64,000 nt of DNA from Acidobacteriota bacterium (GTDB lineage: Bacteria; Acidobacteriota; Aminicenantia; Aminicenantales; Saccharicenantaceae), in NCBI GenBank assembly GCA_029569255.1, contig JAKQUO010000026.1, positions 1 through 64,000 on the forward strand. Reading direction: 5' to 3'. Made by a program: the position numbers and the translations under genes. Below the pieces are notes generated by a model, which had not been told where the DNA came from, did not search any database, and saw only the letters and a program-made list of their open reading frames with translations. This document shows, in pieces, positions 48,873-56,438 of this stretch; within the stretch, counting starts at the first letter, position 1, and every line of letters starts with the position of its first letter.

Positions 48873-49610
48873 TCAGTGGACCCTCAGCTTCCCATATAGC
48901 CGGCACAGATCGAAGATGTAACGGCCGACGATCCAGACGGGAAATACTCCCTGGATCTCCTTGCCGTAGACGACGTCGATATCGGCCCGCCCCTTGTGGA
49001 GGGCCGCCGGCCACATGGTCCGATCGGGGCCGAGTTGGCCCGCCAGAAGCCAATCCCATTTTCTCACCATATCGGCATAGATGGCCGGGAAGGCATGCAT
49101 CTCTTCGAGTATGTCGTCCTCGTGCGGAGGGAACTTCAGGTGGGCCAGAGACCGCAAGGCCCGATCGGTCCTGCTGGCCTCGTATCCGATCTTGCACAGC
49201 GGATGACTGAGGATGGTGACGCTGTCCACGAACATCTCGTTGCTCAGATAGCGGTCCCTGTTCTCCGTTTTGAGGTGGATTTGATACCACTCGTCCCCGT
49301 CCGGTTCCGTTTTCATCTTCTCTTTTTCACGGACCTCCGCGATCGTGGGTTCCTCATAATCCATGATGTACATGATATGTTCTGTCTCCAAGGACTCCCA
49401 AGCTTTATGGATGTCCAGGATCTCGTGGATGTTGGCGCCCCGGATCCTGATGCTGAGGACCATGGTCAAAGAGCCGTGAACGAGCCGGTATTTCCGCTCC
49501 TTCTCGACGCTGTAATCCGCGCCGAGATCCTTGGCGATGAACAGAAAAAGGTCGAGCAGCGTGTTCATCGGGACCTTCCGGCCCTTCCAGCGCCAGGTTT
49601 GCGAATACAT
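48873..49610 (-). CDS. Protein of unknown function, first gene of the CYTH-HAD operon
   Basis: A 245-residue soluble protein without recognised motifs. It is rich in aromatic and acidic residues; segments such as VHGSLTMVLSIRIRGANIHE and EPDGDEWYQIHLKTENRD suggest an alpha/beta fold. ATG 49610 has GGAGG five bases upstream and sits about 14 bases after the expected transcript start; ATG 49568 with GGAAGG is also possible. It ends 25 bases before the CYTH gene. The lower GC and position beside tRNA-Leu suggest transfer. Confidence 0.6.
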   Translation of the reverse strand: MYSQTWRWKGRKVPMNTLLDLFLFIAKDLGADYSVEKERKYRLVHGSLTMVLSIRIRGANIHEILDIHKAWESLETEHIMYIMDYEEPTIAEVREKEKMKTEPDGDEWYQIHLKTENRDRYLSNEMFVDSVTILSHPLCKIGYEASRTDRALRSLAHLKFPPHEDDILEEMHAFPAIYADMVRKWDWLLAGQLGPDRTMWPAALHKGRADIDVVYGKEIQGVFPVWIVGRYIFDLCRLYGKLRVH

Positions 49611-49630
49611 CCAACCCTCCCAGGGCCATA

Positions 49631-49659
49631 ATTGTGGGCCAGGCGCCCTGAAATATCAA
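49631..49659 (-). promoter_or_regulatory. Promoter of the unknown-CYTH-HAD operon
   Basis: TTGATA (49659-49654), 17-base spacer, CACAAT (49636-49631), minus strand. Confidence 0.55.
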
Positions 49660-49718
49660 TATGGTCTCAAGCGTCTTTTTGGAAAGCCCGGCGGGCGGAT
49701 TTCGTAGGGAACGCGCAA

Positions 49719-49804
49719 TGCCGGGGGCCGGGCTCGAACCGGCATGTGACTTGCGCCACGAGGGATTTTAAGTCCCTTGCGTCTGCCAATTCCGCCACCC
49801 CGGC
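49719..49804 (-). tRNA. tRNA-Leu (TAA)
   Basis: An 86-base class II tRNA: acceptor GCCGGGG with CCCCGGC, D arm GGCGGAATTGGCAGACGC, anticodon loop CTTAAAA (anticodon TAA), long variable arm, T arm CCGGTTCGAGCCCGG. CCA is not encoded. Confidence 0.95.
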
Positions 49805-49813
49805 CGTGCCTGA

Positions 49814-49842
49814 AAAATACCATGAAATAGGGTTTGTGACAA
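49814..49842 (-). promoter_or_regulatory. Promoter of tRNA-Leu
   Basis: TTGTCA (49842-49837), 17-base spacer, TATTTT (49819-49814), minus strand. Confidence 0.6.
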
Positions 49843-49886
49843 TGCCGGGCATCAGGCACCCGGTTCGATGAAAAGAATGATAGCTG

Positions 49887-49902
49887 CCGCAAGGCCTTGC
49901 GG
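49887..49902. repeat. Short perfect palindrome next to the IS91-like end
   Basis: CCGCAAGGCCTTGCGG, an 8+8 palindrome, lies six bases before the IS91-like terminal sequence that starts at 49908. Confidence 0.5.
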
Positions 49903-49907
49903 GTTCA

Positions 49908-50412
49908 ATCATAGGAATTTGCTTTTCCTGCCGGGCGAGCCCTCACGGCTGAGGGAAACGGAATCAACCCTTCATATCACGGATTGAGGATAGGCCCGTG
50001 ACCAACGGTTGTCAAGAACCAGAAAATCACAAGGCGCCTCTATTCGTACTCCCCGCTCTCTTCGCCCGCCATCAGGGCCGTCTGTTCGAAGACATGAGCC
50101 GGCGGCGGCTTCTCCGCGACGAACGTCAACTTCAGGTGACGGATGAATTTGGGCGTTGGCGTAGAGACCGTAGCAGCGGACCATTGGAAGATCCCAGCCC
50201 GGTCCATGCCCCCCTCGGTCACCAGGAGATGCAGGTGCGGATGGAAGTTGATCCGGTCGCCGAAGGTCTGGACGACGACGATGATTCCGGGAACGAGCGG
50301 CTCGCCCGCCAATGCTTCAAGATAGATCGTGAGCGTTTTGAGAACATCGCTTTTCCCTGACAATGGACAGAAGGCCGGGCTTGGCCGATTCGGAAGGAGA
50401 AATGCCCTTGTC
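49908..50412 (-). mobile_element. IS91-like deletion derivative, copy D
   Basis: A terminal segment (49908-50039) is followed by a transposase remnant whose stop is at 50040. Read on the minus strand it has an HUH-type core (GIIVVVQTFGDRINFHPHLHL), then a fragment of MVRCYGLYANA in another frame, then the C-terminal HLKLTFVAEKPPPAHVFEQT and ESGEYE. Two internal deletions have removed the middle. The second junction (about 50150) is shared with copy E, so both come from one deleted ancestor. It interrupts the lipoprotein gene at 50436. Confidence 0.75.
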
Positions 50413-50435
50413 TTTTAAGAACGACATGAGGTGTT

Positions 50436-50696
50436 ATGATCGACGACGTCGAAGCCGCGTGTTCGGAAGCCGTCCTCGACGGCGCCGACGATGGCCGGCT
50501 CCCGCCATTCCTGGGGCAGATCCTTGAGGTCGACAAAGACCACGACGGACCTGAGGCTGTCGGGAGTCCTTCCCGGGCCGATGAAGACATCCTCCGGTTG
50601 GAACTTCGGATCGGAAACCGCGCACGATATCGTTATTGACAACAGGATGAACAGGCCCCCCGTTAACGGCCCCGTTCTTCTCAAGGCTCCCCTCAT
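50436..50696 (-). pseudogene. Lipoprotein gene cut by the IS91-like element
   Basis: From ATG 50696 the frame encodes a lipoprotein signal (LTGGLFILLSITISC, C25), then FQPEDVFIGPGRTPDSLRSV and VVFVDLKDLPQEWREPAIVG. It stops soon after GFDVVDHNT, where the IS91-like copy D begins. The intact protein family was not recognised. Confidence 0.6.
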
Positions 50697-50855
50697 TTGA
50701 CTCCCATAAGAATCATTGCATAACACCCGTTAGCAAGGCAAGGGAGATCGCGGTTTGAGGAAAAGGGGGACGGCGGGCCGGACGGGGCCGCGCCGTATCG
50801 GTCGTTTACAGAGATGTAACGAACGGCGCGCTCTTCGCCGGCGCGCCCGGCCCGG

Positions 50856-51482
50856 TCAGTCCCCGTCCGCCTCGAAATCCTCCATGGCCCGGACAAGCCT
50901 GTCGTAGAGGGGGCCCGTCTCCTTCTTCCACTGCGCCCGGGAGACGATGAAGCTGAACACCAGAAGGGCTGCGAAGCCGAGGCCATAGAGGATGTTGAAC
51001 CGGAGGGCCAGCTCCGGGCGGACGAGCATGTCGAAGCCGGAGGCCAGGATGAGCCAACCCGCCAGAGCCGCGGCCAGGAGGCCGGGGACCATGTAGAGAT
51101 ATTCCCACGGGGAGATGAACCGGTACCGCTTCTCCGCCTTCTTCAGAAATGCGAGGGTCGGCGCCGCGTAATCGACCCGGGTGTGCCGGAAAAGCTTGGC
51201 CGCCGAGGCCGCGACGACGAGGCCGTAGACGGCGACGAGCAGAGCCCGCCCGGCCTTGATGCCGGGATCGACGTAGCCGGCGAAAGTGGCCACGGAGAAA
51301 AGCGCGGCACCGAGACCGAAGACGACCATCATGCGGCGGGCCCTCTTCCGTTCGGCGGCATCGCGCCCGCGCAGCTCGTCGGCCAGGCCGTAGATCGTCC
51401 GGACCGGGGTTCCGAAATCCAGCGAGGCGACGTCCGGTGCCTTGACCTGTCGCGCCGCGTCCTTCAGCTCATCGATGTCCAT
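50856..51482 (-). CDS. Membrane protein paired with the ECF sigma factor
   Basis: A 208-residue protein with about 60 cytosolic N-terminal residues (MDIDELKDAARQVKAPDVAS...) and four predicted helices (about 50-70, 78-96, 130-150, 160-185). It overlaps the sigma-factor gene by 14 bases and has GGAG before ATG 51482. By position it may be the anti-sigma factor, although no zinc-binding anti-sigma motif is visible. Confidence 0.65.
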   Translation of the reverse strand: MDIDELKDAARQVKAPDVASLDFGTPVRTIYGLADELRGRDAAERKRARRMMVVFGLGAALFSVATFAGYVDPGIKAGRALLVAVYGLVVAASAAKLFRHTRVDYAAPTLAFLKKAEKRYRFISPWEYLYMVPGLLAAALAGWLILASGFDMLVRPELALRFNILYGLGFAALLVFSFIVSRAQWKKETGPLYDRLVRAMEDFEADGD

Positions 51483-52002
51483 TGACGGCTCCATTCATCA
51501 TCGACCGGAGAAGCTCCTTGGCCCTGTGGACCCGGACCCGGACGTTCCCCTCCGAGAGGCCGGTCACTCCCGCGATCTCGGTCCCCGAGAGATCCTCGAG
51601 GTAGAGGGAGATGATCGTCCGTTCGACCGGCGGCAGGCGGTCGATGCAGGCATAGAGGCGGTCCGCCCGCTCGTCGCGAGCCGGGGGCGGAGAGGCCGGA
51701 AGGGCCTCCAAGGGATCGCCCTCCTCCGCGGAGATGCGGTTCCCCAGGATCCGCAGCCGCCTCCCGGACTTCCTCAGATGGTCGAGGCAGGTGTTGACCG
51801 CGATCCGATAAGCCCAAGAAGACGCCTGCGCTCCCTCCCGGAACCCGTCCAGGCCCTTCCAGATGTGGACGAGCGTCTCCTGGTAGGCGTCCTTCCGCTC
51901 CTCGGAGTCGAGGATGTGGCAGCAGCAGATGCGGTAGAGACGGTCGCCGTGGTCCCGGACCGTGTACAGGAAGAGCTTCTCTTTGTCCATCGTGCTTTCC
52001 AT
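51469..52002 (-). CDS. ECF-type RNA polymerase sigma factor
   Basis: A 177-residue protein with region 2 (about 10-85, DAYQETLVHIWKGLDGFREG and WAYRIAVNTCLDHLRK) and region 4 (about 115-165, LPPVERTIISLYLEDLSGTEIAGV then VRVRVHRAKELL). It directs RNA polymerase to stress or envelope genes. ATG 52002 would start almost at the predicted transcript start; ATG 51990 is an alternative. It is coupled to the membrane protein downstream. The unit lies between two directly repeated IS91-like copies. Confidence 0.93.
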   Translation of the reverse strand: MESTMDKEKLFLYTVRDHGDRLYRICCCHILDSEERKDAYQETLVHIWKGLDGFREGAQASSWAYRIAVNTCLDHLRKSGRRLRILGNRISAEEGDPLEALPASPPPARDERADRLYACIDRLPPVERTIISLYLEDLSGTEIAGVTGLSEGNVRVRVHRAKELLRSMMNGAVNGHR

Positions 52003-52009
52003 ACCGTTG

Positions 52010-52034
52010 GACGCTCGGGCCGCGAGAACGTTAC
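52010..52034 (-). promoter_or_regulatory. Candidate ECF-type autoregulated promoter
   Basis: GTAAC (52034-52030), 16-base spacer, CGTC (52013-52010) on the minus strand fits the AAC-N16-CGTC pattern of many ECF promoters and lies just before the sigma-factor gene. Confidence 0.45.
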
Positions 52035-52313
52035 GCGTGCGCCCATGATATCACCGGTCGGGAAGCAGTGAGAACCCCGGCCCGTCGTCCTATGGAACAG
52101 GGCACGAACCCGCACGGCGATGGTCCGCGTCCCGCGGTCCGGAGGCCGCCGCGCGGGACGGCCAAGGGCGGGGATATCGATGGTGAGTCGGGGGCCTCCG
52201 GCTCCTGAGCACTTGACTCTCCCCCGCGGCCGGGATAATCTCCTTTCATAATGGCGGGGTCGCTTCCGAGCCGGGTCCGGCGATCTCGTCCCGGGAGCGG
52301 AAAGGAAATCTCC
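52035..52313. other. Intergenic region without recognised gene
   Basis: GC-rich sequence between the divergent ECF sigma gene and the truncated plus-strand gene. It holds only weak promoter-like sequences for the latter (TTGACT at about 52213 and TAATCT). Confidence 0.4.
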
Positions 52314-52395
52314 ATGACGAAAAGAGCATCCTTCTCGATCGCATCCCTTCTGGCCGGGCTCATCCTTGTCCGGGGCCCGGCCCTTCTTTCCGAAT
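52314..52395 (+). pseudogene. Signal peptide stub of a gene cut by the IS91-like element
   Basis: ATG 52314 has AAAGGAA upstream and encodes MTKRASFSIASLLAGLILVR, a clean signal peptide, but the frame ends within IS91-like terminal sequence after ESES-like residues at about 52395. Only the export signal remains. Confidence 0.6.
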
Positions 52396-52870
52396 CATAG
52401 GAATTTGCTTATCCGGCCGGGCGAGCCCTCCCATCACGGACCGAGGATAGGCCCGTCACCAAACCCCTCCCCCGCCTCGAAGGCGCCTCTATTCGTACTC
52501 CCCGCTCTCTTCGCCCGCCATCAGGGCCGTCTGTTCGAAGACATGAGCCGGCGGCGGCTTCTCCGCGACGAACGTCAACTCCAGGTGACGGATGAATTTG
52601 GGTGTTGGCGTAGAGACCGCAGCAGCGGACCATGACCTGGCCCTTGTCGGGGATATGGGACGTCACCCGGGCGATGAGCTCCAGATAGTCCATCCGCATA
52701 GCAGTCGGGGCAGCGGATCCGGGCGAAGCCGGAGCGCGGGTTGCCGCAGTCGAGCGAGCGCTCGACGACCTCCTTGACGACAGGCCGAAAACGACCGGAC
52801 TCCTTCTCGAAGCGGCTCCCGTACTCTATCAGGAACCGGTCGAAGTCATGGAACAGGGCCCGATAGGGGC
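52394..52870 (-). mobile_element. IS91-like deletion derivative, copy E
   Basis: From the left: terminal segment (52394-52488), C-terminal end of the transposase (stop at 52489), the same deletion junction as copy D, then YLELIARVTSHIPDKGQVMV, a second deletion, and the N-terminal zinc finger LDCGNPRSGFARIRCPDC with HDFDRFLIEYGSRFEKESG. The HUH core seen in copy D is missing here. It ends about 18 bases from the trkA stop codon. Confidence 0.78.
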
Positions 52871-52887
52871 CCGGGACGCGATCCGCC

Positions 52888-53538
52888 TCAGGAGGCGTCG
52901 ATCCTCTTCAGCTTGGCCTCCTCGCCCATGACGATGAGGATGTCGCTCTCCTTGACCACGAAGTCCGCCTTGGGGACGTAGGTCAGCCGCTCGGGCACGA
53001 TCTCCCTGACGGCCAGGACCTGGACGCCGAACCTGTTGATCAGGTCGAGGTCGCGGAGGCTCCGGCCGATGAAGCTCGCGGGGGCCGCGAGCTCCTGGAT
53101 CTGGACGCCGGCCGTCACCTCGACGTACTCGAGGACGTTCGGGTAGACCAGCCGGCGGGCCGTCTTGACGGCCATGTCCCTCTCGGGATAGACGACCTCG
53201 GTGGCCCCGACGGCCTCGAGGATCTGGGCGTGGTCCTCGCTCAGCGCCTTGGCCACGATCCGGCGGACGCCGAGCTGGCTGAGGTAGTGGACGGCCAGGA
53301 TGGACGGCTCCATGGCCGGCCCGATGCTGACGACCGCGATGTCCATGTCCTGCATGCCCATGGCCTGGAGGGACTCCTTGTCGGCGGCGTTCATGACGAT
53401 GGCGAAGGGAACCCCGGCCTTGGCCTCGTCGACCCGGGCCCGGTCGACGTCGATGGCCATCACCTCGTGCCCGCTGTCGGCCAGGCTCTTGGCGATCTGG
53501 CTCCCGAAGCTGCCGAGCCCGATCACGGCGATCTTCAT
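52888..53538 (-). CDS. Potassium uptake regulatory subunit TrkA/KtrA
   Basis: A 216-residue RCK protein: MKIAVIGLGSFGSQIAKSLA is the nucleotide-binding loop, followed by VMAIDVDRARVDE, then an RCK-C domain (about 135-216) with EVTAGVQIQELAAPASFIGRSLRDL. It gates the membrane subunit in response to nucleotides. AAGGAG precedes ATG 53538. The 3' end of this gene has been copied to 38225 and 45367 and part of it to 38926. Confidence 0.93.
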   Translation of the reverse strand: MKIAVIGLGSFGSQIAKSLADSGHEVMAIDVDRARVDEAKAGVPFAIVMNAADKESLQAMGMQDMDIAVVSIGPAMEPSILAVHYLSQLGVRRIVAKALSEDHAQILEAVGATEVVYPERDMAVKTARRLVYPNVLEYVEVTAGVQIQELAAPASFIGRSLRDLDLINRFGVQVLAVREIVPERLTYVPKADFVVKESDILIVMGEEAKLKRIDAS

Positions 53539-53587
53539 GGCTGTCTCCTTCTCCCGGCGCGCCGCCGCGGCCGGCGCGCTCACCGGG

Positions 53588-54922
53588 TCAGCCGATGAGC
53601 ACGGACTCCTCGGCGTATTCGAACGCGCCCCGGCGCTTCCTGCGGCCCAAGGCGTAGAGGAGCGTCAGCGGCCCGATGCGGCCGACATACATGGTCAGGA
53701 CGATGGCGGCCTTCCCGACGGGCGTCAGGGCGGGCGTGATCCCCATGGACAGCCCGACGGTCCCGAAGGCCGAGAAGGCCTCGAAGAGGGCGTCTCTCAT
53801 GCTCAGGGCCGGCTGGCTGGCCAGGAGCGCGCCGGAGGCCAGAAAGACCGCGGCCAGGGCCAGCGCGATCAGGGTGAACGATTTCGAGACGAGCTCGGCC
53901 GGGAGCGTGCGGTGGAAGGCCGAGACCGATTCCCGGGCCCGGAGGCGGGCCCGGACGACGAGCACGACCAGGCTGGCCGTGCTCGTCTTCACGCCGCCCC
54001 CGGTGGACGCGGGGGACGCCCCGACGAACATCAGGGCCAGCAGGATGAGGACCGAGGCGGGCGCCAGGGCCGCGGCGCTGACGGTGTTGAAGCCCGCCGT
54101 CCGGGCCGTGACCGACTGGAAGAACGAGGCCAGGAGGCGCTCGCCCGCCGGATAGGAGGCCATGGACGCGGGCCCTTCCAGGACGTAGAAGAGGGCTAAG
54201 GGGACCAGCACGAGGGCCAGCGTCGCCGTCGCGACCAGCTTGAAATGCAGGGAGGGCCGGGCCGGCCGGCCCGCCCACCGGGACGCGGCCAGCTGCCGCG
54301 TCTCCCGCAGGACCGGGAAGCCGATGCCGCCGAGGACGATGAGGCCGGCCACGGTCAGGACGACCCCGGCGTGGCCGCGATAGCCCGCGAGGTTGTCGGA
54401 GAAGAGGGAGAAGCCGGCGTTGCAGAAGGCCGAGACCGCGTGGAAGACGGCCAGGGCGGCGGCCCGCCCGGGGCCGTGCTCCGCGGAGAACCAGAGGAAG
54501 AGCAGGGCCGCGCCCGCCGCCTCCAGGGCCAGCGTGTAGGCGAAGATGCCGCGCACGAGCGAGCCCAGGTCCCGGGGCAGGCCCGGAAGGAAAGAGGACT
54601 GGATGAGGAGGCGCTCGCGAATGGAGATCCTCCGGCCGGCCGCCAGGACGATCAGGGTCGAGAAGGTCATGATGCCCAGGCCGCCGAGCTGGATGAGGCC
54701 CAGGATGACGGCCTGTCCCGCGGGGGAGAAATGGACCGCCGTGTCCCTGACGGTGAGCCCCGTGACGCAGACGGCCGACGTGGCCGTGAACAGGGCGTCG
54801 ATCACGGGCGTGCGGCCCTCGGCCGCGGCGAAGGGCAGGCTGAGAAGGACGGTCCCGGCGGCGATGGCCGCGAGGAAGCTCGCGGCCAGCGCGCGGGACG
54901 GCTGGAACTCGACATCCTTCAA
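53588..54922 (-). CDS. TrkH/KtrB-family potassium transporter
   Basis: A 444-residue membrane protein with four pore-loop repeats: SAVCVTGLTV, SAFCNAGFSLF, TARTAGFNTV and SAFGTVGLSMG, each carrying the selectivity-filter glycine. The start is TTG 54922, with GGAG six bases upstream. It lies 49 bases upstream of trkA in the same operon and forms a Ktr-type K+ (possibly Na+-coupled) uptake system with it. Confidence 0.94.
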   Translation of the reverse strand: MKDVEFQPSRALAASFLAAIAAGTVLLSLPFAAAEGRTPVIDALFTATSAVCVTGLTVRDTAVHFSPAGQAVILGLIQLGGLGIMTFSTLIVLAAGRRISIRERLLIQSSFLPGLPRDLGSLVRGIFAYTLALEAAGAALLFLWFSAEHGPGRAAALAVFHAVSAFCNAGFSLFSDNLAGYRGHAGVVLTVAGLIVLGGIGFPVLRETRQLAASRWAGRPARPSLHFKLVATATLALVLVPLALFYVLEGPASMASYPAGERLLASFFQSVTARTAGFNTVSAAALAPASVLILLALMFVGASPASTGGGVKTSTASLVVLVVRARLRARESVSAFHRTLPAELVSKSFTLIALALAAVFLASGALLASQPALSMRDALFEAFSAFGTVGLSMGITPALTPVGKAAIVLTMYVGRIGPLTLLYALGRRKRRGAFEYAEESVLIG

Positions 54923-55031
54923 GGAACGCTCCGCCCCCCTTTATATGCGATGGCCGCCGGTCTGTCAAAGCCGCCTTGATTTCGGGCCCCGGGTTCTGCC
55001 ATCATGGGCGGCGGGAGACGGGAGGCCCGGG

Positions 55032-55499
55032 ATGGCGCTCTTCGGGAACAGGCTGAGCCCGCGGAAGCTCAAGGCCATGGCCGGCCGCGAGGTCGGCCTC
55101 TCCGACTGGTTCACCGTCACCCAGGAGCGCATCGACGCCTTCGCCGCCGCGACCGAGGACCGCCAGTGGATCCACGTCGATCCCGGCCGGGCGGCCCGGG
55201 GCCCTCTCGGCGGGACGGTCGCCCACGGCTTCCTGCTGCTCTCGCTCGTCCCCTTCTTCAACCTCTCGAACGAGGTCTTCGCCGGGCGCATCCGGATGGC
55301 CGTCAACTACGGCCTCGACCGGGTCCGCTTCCCCCATCCGGTCCGGGCCGGCTCGCGGGTCCGCAACCGGGCCGTCCTGAAGAGGATCGAGAAGCGGGGC
55401 TTCCGGCGGGTCCTGGTCACGGTCGAGAACACCCTCGAGATCGAGGGGGCGGAGAAGCCGGCCATGGTGGCCGACGTCCTGGCCCTCATCTTCCTCTGA
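55032..55499 (+). CDS. MaoC-like hotdog dehydratase
   Basis: A 155-residue single-hotdog protein: EVGLSDWFTVTQERIDAFAAATEDRQWIHVD followed by GGTVAHGFLLLSL, with the catalytic Asp/His pair of (R)-specific enoyl-CoA hydratases of the NodN/MaoC type. NYGLDRVRFPHPVRAGSRVR is the second conserved block. It hydrates enoyl-CoA or a related thioester. GGAGG precedes ATG 55032. No beta-oxidation genes lie nearby. Confidence 0.88.
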   Translation: MALFGNRLSPRKLKAMAGREVGLSDWFTVTQERIDAFAAATEDRQWIHVDPGRAARGPLGGTVAHGFLLLSLVPFFNLSNEVFAGRIRMAVNYGLDRVRFPHPVRAGSRVRNRAVLKRIEKRGFRRVLVTVENTLEIEGAEKPAMVADVLALIFL

Positions 55500-55527
55500 G
55501 GGCCGTCGCGGCCGGGGCCGGCCCGGG

Positions 55528-56214
55528 CTACTCCGCCGGCGCGGAGAGACCGGGGTAGTAGCGCCGGACGTATCTCTCCTGGACCTTGAAGGACCAGTGG
55601 ACGTCGCGGATGTGGTTGGCCGCGGCCTGGCTCCGGCCCGTCCGGATGAGCTCGACGAGGGCCTGGTGCTCGAGGATGGAGGACTCCTCCCACTCCTTGA
55701 CGAAGCCCTTGGCCCGGGGGAAGTCGTAGAGCCTCTTCTTCATGCTGTTGACGAGCTTGACCAGGCGTTCGTTGCCGCAGAGGCCCAGGAAGACGTTGTG
55801 GAAGGCCAGGTTCTTGCCGTAGTAGTCGTCGAAGTCGTCGGCCTCGATGGCCCGGCGCATGGCGTCGTTGAGGGCCTGCATGCGTTCGATGTCCGAGGGC
55901 TTGAGGGCGTCGAAGGCCTTGAGCAGGGCCATGCTCTCGAGCGCCCCGATGACCTCGTAGTAGTCGCGGATGTCCTTCTCGGCCAAGGCGTTGACGACGA
56001 CCATGCGCCTCGGCCGGACGGTCACGAACTCCTCCATCTCGAGCTGGAGGAGGGCGTCGCGGAGCGGCGTCTTGCTGACGCCGAGCGTCTTCGACGTCTC
56101 CTCCATGTCGATGGCCGACCCGGGCTGGAGGGCTCCCGTCCGCATCTGCTCGCGGAGGTACTCGTAGACCTGCTCTTTGAGGGACTTGACGTTCAGGAGC
56201 GGCTTTCGGTCCAT
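55528..56214 (-). CDS. GntR-family transcription regulator (FadR/FCD type)
   Basis: A 228-residue regulator: winged helix-turn-helix at about 8-75 (VYEYLREQMRTGALQPG, LGVSKTPLRDALLQLE) and an all-helical FCD ligand domain (about 85-215) with the metal-ligand residues in NLAFHNVFLGLCGN and SSILEHQALVELIRTG. Such regulators answer to carboxylates. AAAGGAG precedes the ATG. It lies between the MaoC-like gene and the secreted hydrolases and may control either. Confidence 0.9.
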   Translation of the reverse strand: MDRKPLLNVKSLKEQVYEYLREQMRTGALQPGSAIDMEETSKTLGVSKTPLRDALLQLEMEEFVTVRPRRMVVVNALAEKDIRDYYEVIGALESMALLKAFDALKPSDIERMQALNDAMRRAIEADDFDDYYGKNLAFHNVFLGLCGNERLVKLVNSMKKRLYDFPRAKGFVKEWEESSILEHQALVELIRTGRSQAAANHIRDVHWSFKVQERYVRRYYPGLSAPAE

Positions 56215-56323
56215 GGCTCGGCTCCTTTCCTCGGGAAAGAACTTGCCGGCCCAGGATAATCCGCGGCGCGTCCCAAGTCAATAACGGACCGCCTGGAAAT
56301 ATCTTCGAGGAGCGCTCTCTTCG

Positions 56324-56358
56324 GATACTTCGCGGAAATCCCCCTCCGTGTGTCTCCG
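56324..56358 (+). repeat. Direct repeat, copy 1 of 2
   Basis: Thirty-five bases starting GATACTTCGCGGAAATC repeat at 56382-56416 with two changes (period 58). Located between the GntR gene and the large hydrolase gene. Confidence 0.7.
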
Positions 56359-56381
56359 CGAATCCGAAGCCGTTCGATTAA

Positions 56382-56416
56382 GATACTTCGCAGAAATCCC
56401 CCTCCGTGTATCTCCG
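56382..56416 (+). repeat. Direct repeat, copy 2 of 2
   Basis: Thirty-five bases, 33 identical to 56324-56358. Confidence 0.7.
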
Positions 56417-56438
56417 GGGGATTTCTGCCCTCCGCTCG

